A DNA stretch of 7,099 nucleotides from Clostridiales bacterium UBA4959 (GTDB lineage Bacteria > Bacillota > Clostridia > Oscillospirales > CAG-272): positions 1-7,099 of the forward strand of contig DHAH01000078.1 of assembly GCA_002397345.1 (NCBI GenBank), read 5' to 3'. A program made the position numbers and the translations under genes. Shown piece after piece: positions 1 to 6,319 of the stretch. Every line of letters starts with the position of its first letter. Positions within the stretch are counted from its first letter, which is position 1. The notes below the pieces were generated by a model that saw only the letters and a list, made by a program, of their open reading frames with translations, made no database searches and was not told the origin of the DNA.

Positions 1-273
1 GCGCCGGGTGTGAGGGTGGGTGGAATTTTTCCGACTGGCACCGGCACGATGACAGGTACCAGCGTCGCCGCTGCTGTCGCCACCGGAGCCGCTGCGTTAA
101 TGCTGCAATGGGGTGTTGTGGAGGGCAACAATGTCAGCATTTCTACATATCAGATAAAGGGCTATTTTATCCGAGGCTGTAATCGCGATAAATTCGTTAC
201 TTATCCGAATTATCAGTGGGGGTATGGAAAGCTCGATTTATATAATTCATTTAATCTGATGCGTGAACTGTAA
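1..273 (+). CDS. Subtilisin-like (S8) serine protease, Csp-like, C-terminal fragment
   Basis: This is the last 90 codons of a gene that begins outside the window; the frame is open from base 1 to the TAA at 271-273. The catalytic serine motif of S8 subtilases is visible as GTSVAAAVATGAAALML, with the nucleophile Ser at fragment residue 21 (codon 61-63). It is preceded by the usual APGV segment and followed by a helix ending in LQWG. The tail, with IKGYFIRGC and YPNYQWGYGKLDLYNSF, is typical of the clostridial Csp-like group, in which some members are spore-associated proteases acting in germination and others are secreted. The Asp and His of the triad lie upstream and cannot be checked, so activity is likely but unproven. 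The protein ends shortly after the catalytic domain, with no C-terminal anchor or extra domain. The family is secure; a sporulation role is only inference from the subgroup. Confidence 0.87.
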   Translation, partial: APGVRVGGIFPTGTGTMTGTSVAAAVATGAAALMLQWGVVEGNNVSISTYQIKGYFIRGCNRDKFVTYPNYQWGYGKLDLYNSFNLMREL

Positions 274-288
274 AATATAAAGAGTAAT

Positions 289-326
289 GGACACGGGGAG
301 TGGGTTTCCTGTGTCTGCTGCTTTTT
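289..326 (+). terminator. Possible weak intrinsic terminator after the S8 protease
   Basis: Bases 290-297 pair with 308-315 (ACACGGG with CCTGTGT, one G-U pair, plus a closing G-C), giving a stem of about 8 bp with a 10-nt loop. A five-T run follows at 322-326, separated from the stem by six bases. The position 16 nt after the protease stop suits a terminator. The long loop and the offset T run make it a weak example. It could also act together with the palindrome at 331-364. Confidence 0.4.
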
Positions 327-330
327 ATGG

Positions 331-364
331 TCCATTATACTAAATAAAAATTTAGTATAATGGA
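331..364. repeat. Perfect 15-bp palindrome with an AAAA loop
   Basis: Bases 331-345 (TCCATTATACTAAAT) are the exact reverse complement of 350-364, separated by AAAA. As RNA this forms a perfect hairpin; as DNA it is a symmetrical site. It lies between the end of the protease gene and the araB promoter. No T run follows on the + strand, so it is not a standard intrinsic terminator for the protease. It may be an operator, an RNA-processing or stability hairpin, or a remnant of a small palindromic repeat. Each arm contains a TATAAT on one strand. The function is not known. Confidence 0.8.
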
Positions 365-426
365 GGGAATGAAAATCCGTTGAAAACCGGTTGCTTAATA
401 ATTTATCGCCGAAATTTTTCCGCGTA

Positions 427-455
427 TTGAAATTTTCAACTCAATATGTTATACT
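427..455 (+). promoter_or_regulatory. Sigma-A type promoter for the araB cassette
   Basis: A -35 box TTGAAA (427-432) and a -10 box TATACT (450-455) are separated by 17 bases, each one mismatch from consensus. Transcription would start near 462, leaving a leader of about 80 nt before the araB ATG. The -35 box is half of an odd palindrome, TTGAAA-T-TTTCAA (427-439), and GAAATTTT occurs at 411-418 and again at 429-436, 18 bp apart. A repressor could bind such sequences and block the -35 region. No recognisable AraR operator or good CcpA site was found, so the regulator is unknown. Confidence 0.6.
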
Positions 456-543
456 GTCGTTTAGAGAGCGGGCGGCGGCGTTAAATAAAGTTTGATGCAT
501 ATGCCGGCCCCTACAGAAACAAAATTATCGGCGGTATTATTAT

Positions 544-2220
544 ATGGACAAAAAAATTTCTGTCGGCGACAAATATTCAATCGGTGTTGATTTTGGCACG
601 CTGTCCGGACGCGCGCTTGTCACCGATGTTCGCAGCGGCGCAGAGCTTGCGTCGGCGTCGTTTGATTATCCGCACGCCGTCATGGACGAAAAATTTCTTG
701 ACGGCAGCCCGCTGCCCGCGGACTTCGCGCTCCAGCATCCCGGCGATTATCTGGAAGCGTTGTATACAACCGTACCCAAGATCATAGCCGATGCCGGTGT
801 GTCGCCCGACGACGTTGTCGGCATAGGCATCGATTTCACCACCTGCTCGCCGCTGCCGGTGACGGCTGACGGTACGCCGTTATGTTTTTTAAAACGATTT
901 AAATCGAATCCGCATGCTTATGTAAAATTGTGGAAACATCACGCGGCGCAGAAATACGCGAGCAAGCTCAATGAAACAATTTCTTCGCTCTATCCTTCCC
1001 TGTTGGAATATTATGGCGGCAAAATTTCGTCCGAATGGATAATCCCGAAGATATGGCAGACACTTGCCGAAGCGCCCGAGGTCTATGACGCCGCCGACTA
1101 TTTCATTGAATCGGGCGACTGGCTGGTATGGATGTTGTGCGGCGAATTTTCACGCAACTCCTGTATGGCGGGTTATAAAGCGATGTATACCGACAGCGGT
1201 TATCCGCCGCGTGAGCTGTTTGCGGCGCTTGACACGCGGCTCGCCGATCTTACGCAGACCAAGCTGGGCGGCTGCGTCGCGCCGATAGGTTCCCGCGCGG
1301 GCGGGTTGACGGCACAGATGGCGGAAAAGCTCGGCTTACGCCCCGGCACTGCAATCGCGGTTGCGACGGGCGACGCGCACGCGACATTCCCCGCGCTGGG
1401 GATCGGAGATGCGGGCAAGCTGCTGGCTATAATGGGTACTTCCTCCTGCCACATGACACTCGGACGAGCCGCTGATCCGGTAAAAATCGTGCCCGGCATG
1501 TGCGGCGCGGTCACGGGCGGTATTATACCCGGATTTGTGGGTTATGAAGCCGGTCAGTCATGCGTAGGCGACCATTTCGCGTGGTTCATCGAAACACTCG
1601 TGCCCGCTGATTATAAAAATGAGGCGCAGACGCGCGGCATATCGCTGCATAAACTGCTCGGAGAGCGTGCCGGAGCGCTGAAGCCCGGCGAATCGGGGCT
1701 TATCGCGCTTGACTGGTGGAACGGAAACCGCAGCGTACTTGTCGACGCCGACCTCACGGGGTTGTTTATCGGCATGACGCTGGCAACTAAGCCGGAAGAA
1801 TTATATCGTGCGCTTATCGAGGCGACAGCGTTCGGTACGCGTGTAATTGTTGAAAACTTTATAAAACACGGCGTGCCTGTCGACGAATTTTACGCCGCGG
1901 GCGGTATATCCGAAAAAGAACCGTTCATCATGCAGTTATACGCAGATGTGCTGGGCATGGAGATCAAACTCTCCGGTTCGGCGCAGGCGGCGGCGCTCGG
2001 ATCCGCGATTTTCGGAGCGGTCGCGGGCGGCGCTTACGACAGCGTTTCCGAGGCTTCCGCGAAAATGGGTAAATTAAAATCGCTGACTTATAAACCCAAC
2101 GCGCGCGCGAAAGCGGTTTATGACAAGCTGTATGCCGAATATATAACGCTGCACGATTATTTCGGACGCGGCGGAAACGATGTGATGAAGCGGCTGAAAA
2201 AATTGACAATTGACAATTGA
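544..2220 (+). CDS. araB: L-ribulokinase (FGGY-family carbohydrate kinase)
   Basis: This enzyme phosphorylates L-ribulose to L-ribulose 5-phosphate with ATP in the cytoplasm. At 558 aa it matches the usual AraB length of about 560. The N-terminal FGGY motif YSIGVDFGTLSGRA (residues 11-24) is the ribulokinase signature; GIGIDFTTCSPLPV (93-106) follows; GDAHA (276-280) supplies the presumed catalytic base Asp277; MGTSSCHM (297-304) and ALDWWNGNRS (388-397) are AraB-specific; and AAGGISEKEPF (451-461) begins the ATP/adenine region of the C-terminal lobe. The start is forced: no other ATG, GTG or TTG lies between codon 1 and the FGGY motif. The Shine-Dalgarno is poor (CGGCGG at 529-534), so initiation may be weak. 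The last residues (TIDN) and the stop are encoded by a 7-nt tandem repeat and are probably a recent, non-functional extension. AraB enzymes can also accept D-ribulose, which matters given the isomerase downstream. Identity is near certain; the physiological substrate is less so. Confidence 0.95.
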   Translation: MDKKISVGDKYSIGVDFGTLSGRALVTDVRSGAELASASFDYPHAVMDEKFLDGSPLPADFALQHPGDYLEALYTTVPKIIADAGVSPDDVVGIGIDFTTCSPLPVTADGTPLCFLKRFKSNPHAYVKLWKHHAAQKYASKLNETISSLYPSLLEYYGGKISSEWIIPKIWQTLAEAPEVYDAADYFIESGDWLVWMLCGEFSRNSCMAGYKAMYTDSGYPPRELFAALDTRLADLTQTKLGGCVAPIGSRAGGLTAQMAEKLGLRPGTAIAVATGDAHATFPALGIGDAGKLLAIMGTSSCHMTLGRAADPVKIVPGMCGAVTGGIIPGFVGYEAGQSCVGDHFAWFIETLVPADYKNEAQTRGISLHKLLGERAGALKPGESGLIALDWWNGNRSVLVDADLTGLFIGMTLATKPEELYRALIEATAFGTRVIVENFIKHGVPVDEFYAAGGISEKEPFIMQLYADVLGMEIKLSGSAQAAALGSAIFGAVAGGAYDSVSEASAKMGKLKSLTYKPNARAKAVYDKLYAEYITLHDYFGRGGNDVMKRLKKLTIDN

Positions 2221-2235
2221 TAATTTACAATTTAT
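2201..2235 (+). repeat. Heptanucleotide tandem repeat over the araB stop codon
   Basis: Five consecutive 7-nt units occupy 2201-2235: AATTGAC, AATTGAC, AATTGAT, AATTTAC, AATTTAT, i.e. consensus AATTKAY. The first two and a half units are translated as the end of AraB, and the TGA stop (2218-2220) lies in the third. Because the unit is not a multiple of three, gain or loss of a unit would shift frame and change the AraB C-terminus. Similar TTGACAATTGA strings are, from memory, common between genes in clostridial genomes; this was not searched. Confidence 0.85.
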
Positions 2236-2306
2236 ATATACTCAAACTTCAGATACTCCAAATTGATGCCGGATAATAAATATTATTATAATATTAAGGA
2301 GTCACT

Positions 2307-3797
2307 ATGTTTACAAACGATCCGCAGGTAAAACTCGGCATAGTCGCGGTCAGCCGCGACTGCTTCCCTAAAACGCTCAGCAACAGGCGCCGCGAAGCTG
2401 TCGCCGCCGAATGCGCGAAGCTCGGCATTGATATTTTCCAATCGCGGGTGATACTCGAGAACGAGCGCGACGCTATGGCGGCGCTGGACGAGCTTAAAGC
2501 CGCCGGTGTCAACGCGCTGTGCGTTTATCTGGGCAATTTCGGTCCGGAGGGTCCGGAAACCATGCTCGCCGCGAAGTTTGGCGGTCCGGTGATGTTCGCC
2601 GCGGCCGCCGAGGAGACGCAGAACGACCTAATCGACGGGCGGGGCGACGCTTATTGCGGCATGCTCAACGCGTCGTATAACCTGAATCTGCGTAAAGTTA
2701 AAGCTTACATACCCGAATACCCCGTCGGCACAGCGGCGGAGGTCGCCGGTATGATCGCCGAATTCTCACTTATCGCAAAAATTCAGCTTGCGCTCAAAAG
2801 GCTTAAAGTATTCTCGTTTGGACCGCGCCCGCATGACTTTTTGGCGTGCAACGCGCCGATAAAAGGACTGTTCGATCTTGGCATTGAGATACAGGAGAAC
2901 AGCGAACTCGACCTTTACGAAGCGTTCATGAAGCACGAGGGCGACCCGCGTATTCCGTCTGTCGTCGCCGACATGGAAGCGGAGCTGACCGCCGCGGGCA
3001 ACAAATATCCCGGCGTATTGCCCCGGCTAGCGCAGTACGAGCTGACCCTGCTTGATTGGGCGGAAAAGAATATCGGCGCGTCGGAGCATTTCGTATTCGC
3101 CAATAAATGCTGGCCGGCGTTCCAGACGATGTTTAAATTCGTTCCCTGCTATGTAAACTCGCGGCTTGCCTCACGCGGCATACCGGTCGCGTGTGAGACC
3201 GACATCTACGGCGCGGTATCCGAATACATACTATATCTCGCAACCGGCGCAGCGCCGACACTGCTGGATATAAACAACACCGTCCCGCGCGATAAATATG
3301 ACCAATATAAAGGCATAATCGGTTCTTACAAACCGACCGACCTGTTCATGGGCTTCCATTGCGGCAACACCGCGAACTGCAATCTGAAAGCGGGTAAGAT
3401 GGCGTATCAGCTCATCATGAAACGTTCGCTCGAGCCCGATTCCGAGCCGAACATATCGCGCGGTACGCTGGAAGGCGATCTCGCGCCCTCGCCCGTGACA
3501 CTGTTCAGGCTGCAATGCAATGCCGATACGACGCTCTCCGCTTATATCGCCGAGGGTGAAGTGCTCGACGTGCCGTCGTCGTCGTTCGGTGCGATCGGCG
3601 TTATCGCGGTGCCGGAGATGGCGCGTTTCTACCGCCATGTGCTGATCGCGAAGCATTTCCCCCATCACGCCGGCGTGGGCTTCGCGCGTGTCGGCCGCGT
3701 ATTGTTTGAACTGCTGGGTCAGCTCGGCGTAACCGATGTGGGTTATAATAAACCCGCGGGCGCGCTGTATTGCGGCGAAAATCCGTTTACAAAATAA
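2307..3797 (+). CDS. L-fucose/L-arabinose isomerase superfamily protein (probable pentose isomerase)
   Basis: This is a probable metal-dependent aldose-ketose isomerase of 496 aa. Residues 9-200 look like the Rossmann-like N-terminal and central substrate-recognition domains (LGIVAVSRDCFP at 9-20, FGPRPHDF at 171-178). The C-terminal part carries the likely metal site: Glu297 in ACETDIYG, Asp321 in LLDINN, and His453/His454 in FPHHAGVGF. The Glu-Asp spacing of 24 equals that of E. coli FucI (Glu337, Asp361), and the final His-containing segment resembles FucI around His528. The classical AraA hallmark sequences were not recognised. GFHCGNTANC (349-358) is a further conserved-looking patch. 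A strong Shine-Dalgarno AAGGAG (2296-2301) sits 5 nt before the ATG, 86 nt after araB, suggesting co-transcription. By context it supplies the ketopentose to AraB, either L-arabinose to L-ribulose or D-arabinose to D-ribulose. Superfamily is confident; substrate is inference. Confidence 0.85.
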   Translation: MFTNDPQVKLGIVAVSRDCFPKTLSNRRREAVAAECAKLGIDIFQSRVILENERDAMAALDELKAAGVNALCVYLGNFGPEGPETMLAAKFGGPVMFAAAAEETQNDLIDGRGDAYCGMLNASYNLNLRKVKAYIPEYPVGTAAEVAGMIAEFSLIAKIQLALKRLKVFSFGPRPHDFLACNAPIKGLFDLGIEIQENSELDLYEAFMKHEGDPRIPSVVADMEAELTAAGNKYPGVLPRLAQYELTLLDWAEKNIGASEHFVFANKCWPAFQTMFKFVPCYVNSRLASRGIPVACETDIYGAVSEYILYLATGAAPTLLDINNTVPRDKYDQYKGIIGSYKPTDLFMGFHCGNTANCNLKAGKMAYQLIMKRSLEPDSEPNISRGTLEGDLAPSPVTLFRLQCNADTTLSAYIAEGEVLDVPSSSFGAIGVIAVPEMARFYRHVLIAKHFPHHAGVGFARVGRVLFELLGQLGVTDVGYNKPAGALYCGENPFTK

Positions 3798-3810
3798 AAA
3801 CGAAAGGGCG

Positions 3811-3852
3811 GGGGCGATTTTCCGGCACAGACATGCATCGGAAAATTTCCCC
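3811..3852. repeat. Inverted repeat between the isomerase and lipoprotein genes
   Basis: Bases 3811-3824 (GGGGCGATTTTCCG) pair with 3839-3852 (CGGAAAATTTCCCC) with one mismatch and one G-U pair, around a 14-nt loop. It lies just after the isomerase stop. No T run follows on the + strand, so it does not fit a standard intrinsic terminator. It may protect the 3' end of the araB-isomerase mRNA, act as an imperfect terminator, or be a dispersed palindromic repeat. Confidence 0.6.
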
Positions 3853-3893
3853 GCTGGAAATAATTCGGGAATAATACTGAGAAAGATTTTAAA

Positions 3894-4349
3894 ATGAAAA
3901 AAATAAAACTGATAGCGATCATCATTCTAGCATTAACATTCATCACGCTTCCGCTTGTCTCCTGTGACAAAAAAGAACCCGTCGACGAGACGCAGGAAAA
4001 ACTCACTAAATATTTCACAGAGGTGTATAAAGCGTTTAACGACTGCAAATTTGACAAATATATCGAATACCTCGATATGGAGGAAACGGTTAAATCCGAA
4101 ATAAAAGAACGGCTCGAATCGGTTTCGAAAATGTATACCTCCAAATACGAAATTGAGCGGCTCGCATATGACGACAACGGCGACGGCACATATAACGTAA
4201 AAATTCAGTCTATAGTTAATATAACCGATTTGAATACCAATACCGCGTCAAAAATTCGCGAAGTTAATCTATACTTTCTCACCCAGTCGGGCGACAGTTA
4301 TAAGATCACAAAAATTGTAGAGGGCGAATCCGAGCTCGTCACCGATTAA
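3894..4349 (+). CDS. Small lipoprotein of unknown function
   Basis: The 151-aa product starts with a lipoprotein signal peptide: a basic start MKKIK, a hydrophobic core (residues 6-20) and a lipobox LVSC ending at Cys24, the predicted lipidated residue. After cleavage the protein would be tethered to the outer face of the membrane. The mature 128 residues are acidic and lysine-rich: a helical stretch (about 34-75), then alternating strands (about 78-148) ending in a YFLTQSGDSYKITKIVEG-type hairpin. That order resembles small NTF2-like/DUF4878-type lipoproteins, but this is only a pattern impression and no domain is assigned. The start follows a modest ribosome site, GAGAAAG (3879-3885), 8 nt upstream. 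It lies 96 nt after the isomerase, behind a hairpin, and 25 nt before the PHP gene, so it may share a transcript with the latter. The gene is probably real; its role is unknown. Confidence 0.82.
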   Translation: MKKIKLIAIIILALTFITLPLVSCDKKEPVDETQEKLTKYFTEVYKAFNDCKFDKYIEYLDMEETVKSEIKERLESVSKMYTSKYEIERLAYDDNGDGTYNVKIQSIVNITDLNTNTASKIREVNLYFLTQSGDSYKITKIVEGESELVTD

Positions 4350-4374
4350 CACAGAGATAAGGTTTATTATATAA

Positions 4375-5145
4375 ATGAAAGTTAATTATCATACCCATAC
4401 CGTTCGCTGTCGGCACGCGTCCGGCAGCGAACGCGAATATATCGAAACCGCGCTCGCGCGCGGGCTGACGACGCTTGGATTTTCCGACCACTCGCCCTAT
4501 GTTTTTGAGGGCAGCTATTATTCCGGTTTCCGTATGAAGCCCGAGGAGCTTGACGATTATTGCGCCATACTCACCGCGCTGCGTGAGGAATATAAGGGAC
4601 GCATTGATATTAAAATCGGGCTTGAAGCCGAATATTACCCGCGCTTTTTCGATAAATTTCTGGCGCTCATCAAACCGTATCCGATTGATTACCTCATATT
4701 GGGACAGCATTTTTCGGATAATGAGTTTGACGGGCGGGGCGCGGGCGAAGCGACCTCCGACTCCGCTCGGCTCACCAATTTTGTATCGCAGTTAATAGCG
4801 GCGATCGAGACCGGTAAGTTTACCTATATTGCACACCCCGACATGTTCAACTTTAAGGGCGATATAAATGTATACAAGCGCGAAATAAGCAGGCTTATCG
4901 TCAGGGCAAAGGGGCTCGGTGTGCCGCTTGAGCTTAATATGCTCGGGATACGCGATCACCGCCATTATCCGAACGTCGAATTTTGGAAGCTCGTAGGAGA
5001 GCTTGGCTGTGAAGCTGTGATCGGCTGCGACGCGCATGAACCGCAGTCCGTAGCCGAACCGGACAACATCGCCGAAACCCGTGATTTTGCCGCGCGCTGC
5101 GGCGTTACACTCGTAGAAACACCGCTGGTGCTGCGTAAACCCTGA
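4375..5145 (+). CDS. PHP-domain phosphatase, histidinol-phosphatase (HisJ/HisK) type
   Basis: This 256-aa cytoplasmic protein is a whole PHP domain, the usual size for HisJ-type histidinol-phosphate phosphatase, which removes phosphate from L-histidinol phosphate in histidine biosynthesis. The expected metal ligands are visible: His6 and His8 (HTHT), His39 (SDHSP), Glu84 (GLEAEYYP), His112 (GQHFSD), His154 (AHPDMF), and Asp219 with His221 (GCDAHEP). None is missing, so a trinuclear metal site and phosphoesterase activity are likely. GLEAEYYP, LGQHF and the final VGELGCEAVIGCDAH segment favour the histidinol-phosphatase branch over polymerase-linked or tyrosine-phosphatase PHP proteins. No other his genes are nearby, so another phosphomonoester substrate remains possible. 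The ATG is preceded by ATAAGG (4357-4362), a slightly distant ribosome site. HTHT falls right after the start, so no shorter start is possible. The gene lies 25 nt after the lipoprotein gene and is followed by a double hairpin. Confidence 0.9.
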   Translation: MKVNYHTHTVRCRHASGSEREYIETALARGLTTLGFSDHSPYVFEGSYYSGFRMKPEELDDYCAILTALREEYKGRIDIKIGLEAEYYPRFFDKFLALIKPYPIDYLILGQHFSDNEFDGRGAGEATSDSARLTNFVSQLIAAIETGKFTYIAHPDMFNFKGDINVYKREISRLIVRAKGLGVPLELNMLGIRDHRHYPNVEFWKLVGELGCEAVIGCDAHEPQSVAEPDNIAETRDFAARCGVTLVETPLVLRKP

Positions 5146-5159
5146 TTGGGGTGAGATAC

Positions 5160-5210
5160 GTTCGAGGGCTCTGCCCTCGAGCTCCCGCCAAGGGGAAAAG
5201 TTCCCCTTGG
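5160..5210. repeat. Two adjacent perfect hairpins after the PHP gene
   Basis: Hairpin one pairs 5162-5169 (TCGAGGGC) with 5173-5180 around a TCT loop, extendable by two outer pairs. Hairpin two pairs 5188-5197 (CCAAGGGGAA) with 5201-5210 around AAG. Only seven bases separate them. No T run follows, so a simple terminator is doubtful. The arrangement of a GGGC-TCT-GCCC hairpin followed by a CCAAGGGG-CCCCTTGG hairpin resembles a REP-like dispersed element that I recall from many clostridial genomes; this is recollection and was not searched. It may still limit read-through between the PHP gene and pilM. Confidence 0.75.
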
Positions 5211-5226
5211 AACCGCAAATAATGGC

Positions 5227-5289
5227 AATATTTAATAATAAATATTTATAATATAATACACTATTATTTTACTTTTCCGCCGATATAAT
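5227..5289 (+). promoter_or_regulatory. AT-rich region upstream of pilM with possible promoter
   Basis: A perfect 8-bp inverted repeat AATATTTA-ATAA-TAAATATT (5227-5246) is followed by overlapping TATAAT hexamers at 5247-5252 and 5252-5257 and another at 5284-5289. No convincing -35 box stands 16-18 bp upstream of any of them. A promoter for the pilus operon is expected here because pilM is preceded by a repeat-filled gap of 161 nt, but the exact boxes cannot be fixed by eye. The inverted repeat could be an operator or simply reflect the AT-rich composition. Confidence 0.35.
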
Positions 5290-5306
5290 AATTACATGGT
5301 GATAAA

Positions 5307-6275
5307 ATGAAAGAGAAGATTGACAGGCTCATTGGACTGCAGATATTTTCAAGCGAAATACGTGCTGTTCAAATGCAGGGCTCGTCGGATAAGTTAAAAA
5401 TATCCGCATACGGCTCAATGCGGCTGCCGGAGGGTACTGTCGCGGGCGGTATGATCGCCAAGCCCGAAGTGTTCATGAAATATTTCCGCGATATGTTAAG
5501 CAAATACAATTTCAGCGCAAAAGAAATCATCTTGTCGCTGAGCAATCAGGGAGTTATTATCCGTCTTGCCAGTTTTCCAAAGGTGTCGGAAGAAAAACAG
5601 CGCAACGTCTGTATGCTCCAGGCGCAAAATTTTATACCCATCCCAATAAACGAGCTTGAGCTTGCATATCTTATCACCGACGAAAATATCCGCGACGCCG
5701 AGGGCAAACCGCTGGAAGAACCGACGGTCAACGCACTGCTTGTCGCGGCAAAACGCGACATGCTGAATAATATCGTCGATACGATACAAGACCCCAAATA
5801 CGGTTCGTTTATAATACGCGATATTGTTCCGACGATAACGGCAGTGGCGTCCGAAATACAAAACGAAACGGAATATAACACCTACATGGTCATGAACGCC
5901 AGCAACGACGTCGCCAACATACTCATCATCAACGGCGGCAAGATCGCTATGGCGCGCAGCATACAGTTCGATCCCGCGCTGGCGGAGAAGCTCGGCAAAT
6001 CAGATACACCCGATCCGGCTGATTTGAGAGAGATCATCGACATTCTGAAAAATGAATTCCGTTCGTCGGTGAATTATTACCGTATCACAAACAGCGAAGA
6101 CGTTAAGGCGCTTTACATAACGACGCAGGTGGATATATCACAGGCGAGCGAGGAGCTCAGCCTTGACCTAAATGTAGACGTCGAAGTGTTCACCATGGAA
6201 AAACACGTGCGCTCGGACGGTGATTTCCCCGCTGAAAAATATTCCGCCTGTGTATGCACAGGCATGAATCTGTGA
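5307..6275 (+). CDS. pilM: Type IV pilus assembly protein PilM (actin-like fold)
   Basis: PilM is a cytoplasmic FtsA/actin-like protein that binds the short N-terminal tail of PilN and links the pilus assembly ATPase to the inner-membrane complex. The 322-aa product has the PilM order: a first nucleotide-binding strand-turn (IGLQIFSSEIRAVQM, 9-23); IILSLSNQGVIIRLASFP (74-91); the family-typical QAQNFIPIPINELELAYLI (105-123); ALLVAAKRDML (143-153); a second nucleotide motif (YMVMNASNDVANILIINGG, 193-211); the helix ILKNEFRSSVNYYR (246-259); and the closing CVCTGMNL. Both phosphate-binding motifs depart from the usual DxG form: Gln12 and Phe14 in the first, Asn197 and Ala198 in the second. Nucleotide binding may therefore be weak or lost. 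Translation starts at ATG 5307 behind GGTGAT (5298-5303), which matches the 16S tail and sits close, as this register requires. It heads the operon, with pilN 44 nt downstream. Confidence 0.88.
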   Translation: MKEKIDRLIGLQIFSSEIRAVQMQGSSDKLKISAYGSMRLPEGTVAGGMIAKPEVFMKYFRDMLSKYNFSAKEIILSLSNQGVIIRLASFPKVSEEKQRNVCMLQAQNFIPIPINELELAYLITDENIRDAEGKPLEEPTVNALLVAAKRDMLNNIVDTIQDPKYGSFIIRDIVPTITAVASEIQNETEYNTYMVMNASNDVANILIINGGKIAMARSIQFDPALAEKLGKSDTPDPADLREIIDILKNEFRSSVNYYRITNSEDVKALYITTQVDISQASEELSLDLNVDVEVFTMEKHVRSDGDFPAEKYSACVCTGMNL

Positions 6276-6319
6276 AACTTGCAGCGTCGTAAATTTTTAA
6301 AAATCAGGAGAATTACGGT

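Noticed and set aside
356..361. TATAAT in the right arm of the palindrome as a promoter -10 box
   Set aside because: There is no plausible -35 box 16-18 bp upstream, and the hexamer is a by-product of the AT-rich palindrome arm.
381..394. CcpA (cre)-like site around AACCGGTT
   Set aside because: The left half resembles cre, but the central CG and the right half do not; several key positions mismatch.
495..543. Upstream ATG codons (495, 501) as araB starts or a leader peptide
   Set aside because: They are out of frame with araB, lack a ribosome site, and give no recognisable peptide.
1200..1514. Open minus-strand frame opposite araB
   Set aside because: It is fully inside the well-supported ribulokinase, has no recognisable domain, and is explained by GC-rich codon bias on the + strand.
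2263..2292. TTGATG and TATAAT with an 18-bp spacer in front of the isomerase
   Set aside because: Transcription would begin inside the Shine-Dalgarno sequence, leaving no usable leader. The region is simply AT-rich, and co-transcription with araB is simpler.
3231..3668. Minus-strand frame of 145 codons opposite the isomerase
   Set aside because: It covers the metal-site coding region of the isomerase, is rich in Arg and His as expected of an antisense shadow, and has no family resemblance.
3743..4189. Minus-strand frame across the isomerase-lipoprotein junction
   Set aside because: It overlaps two supported + strand genes and an inverted repeat, and its serine-rich composition is that of a reverse-strand shadow.
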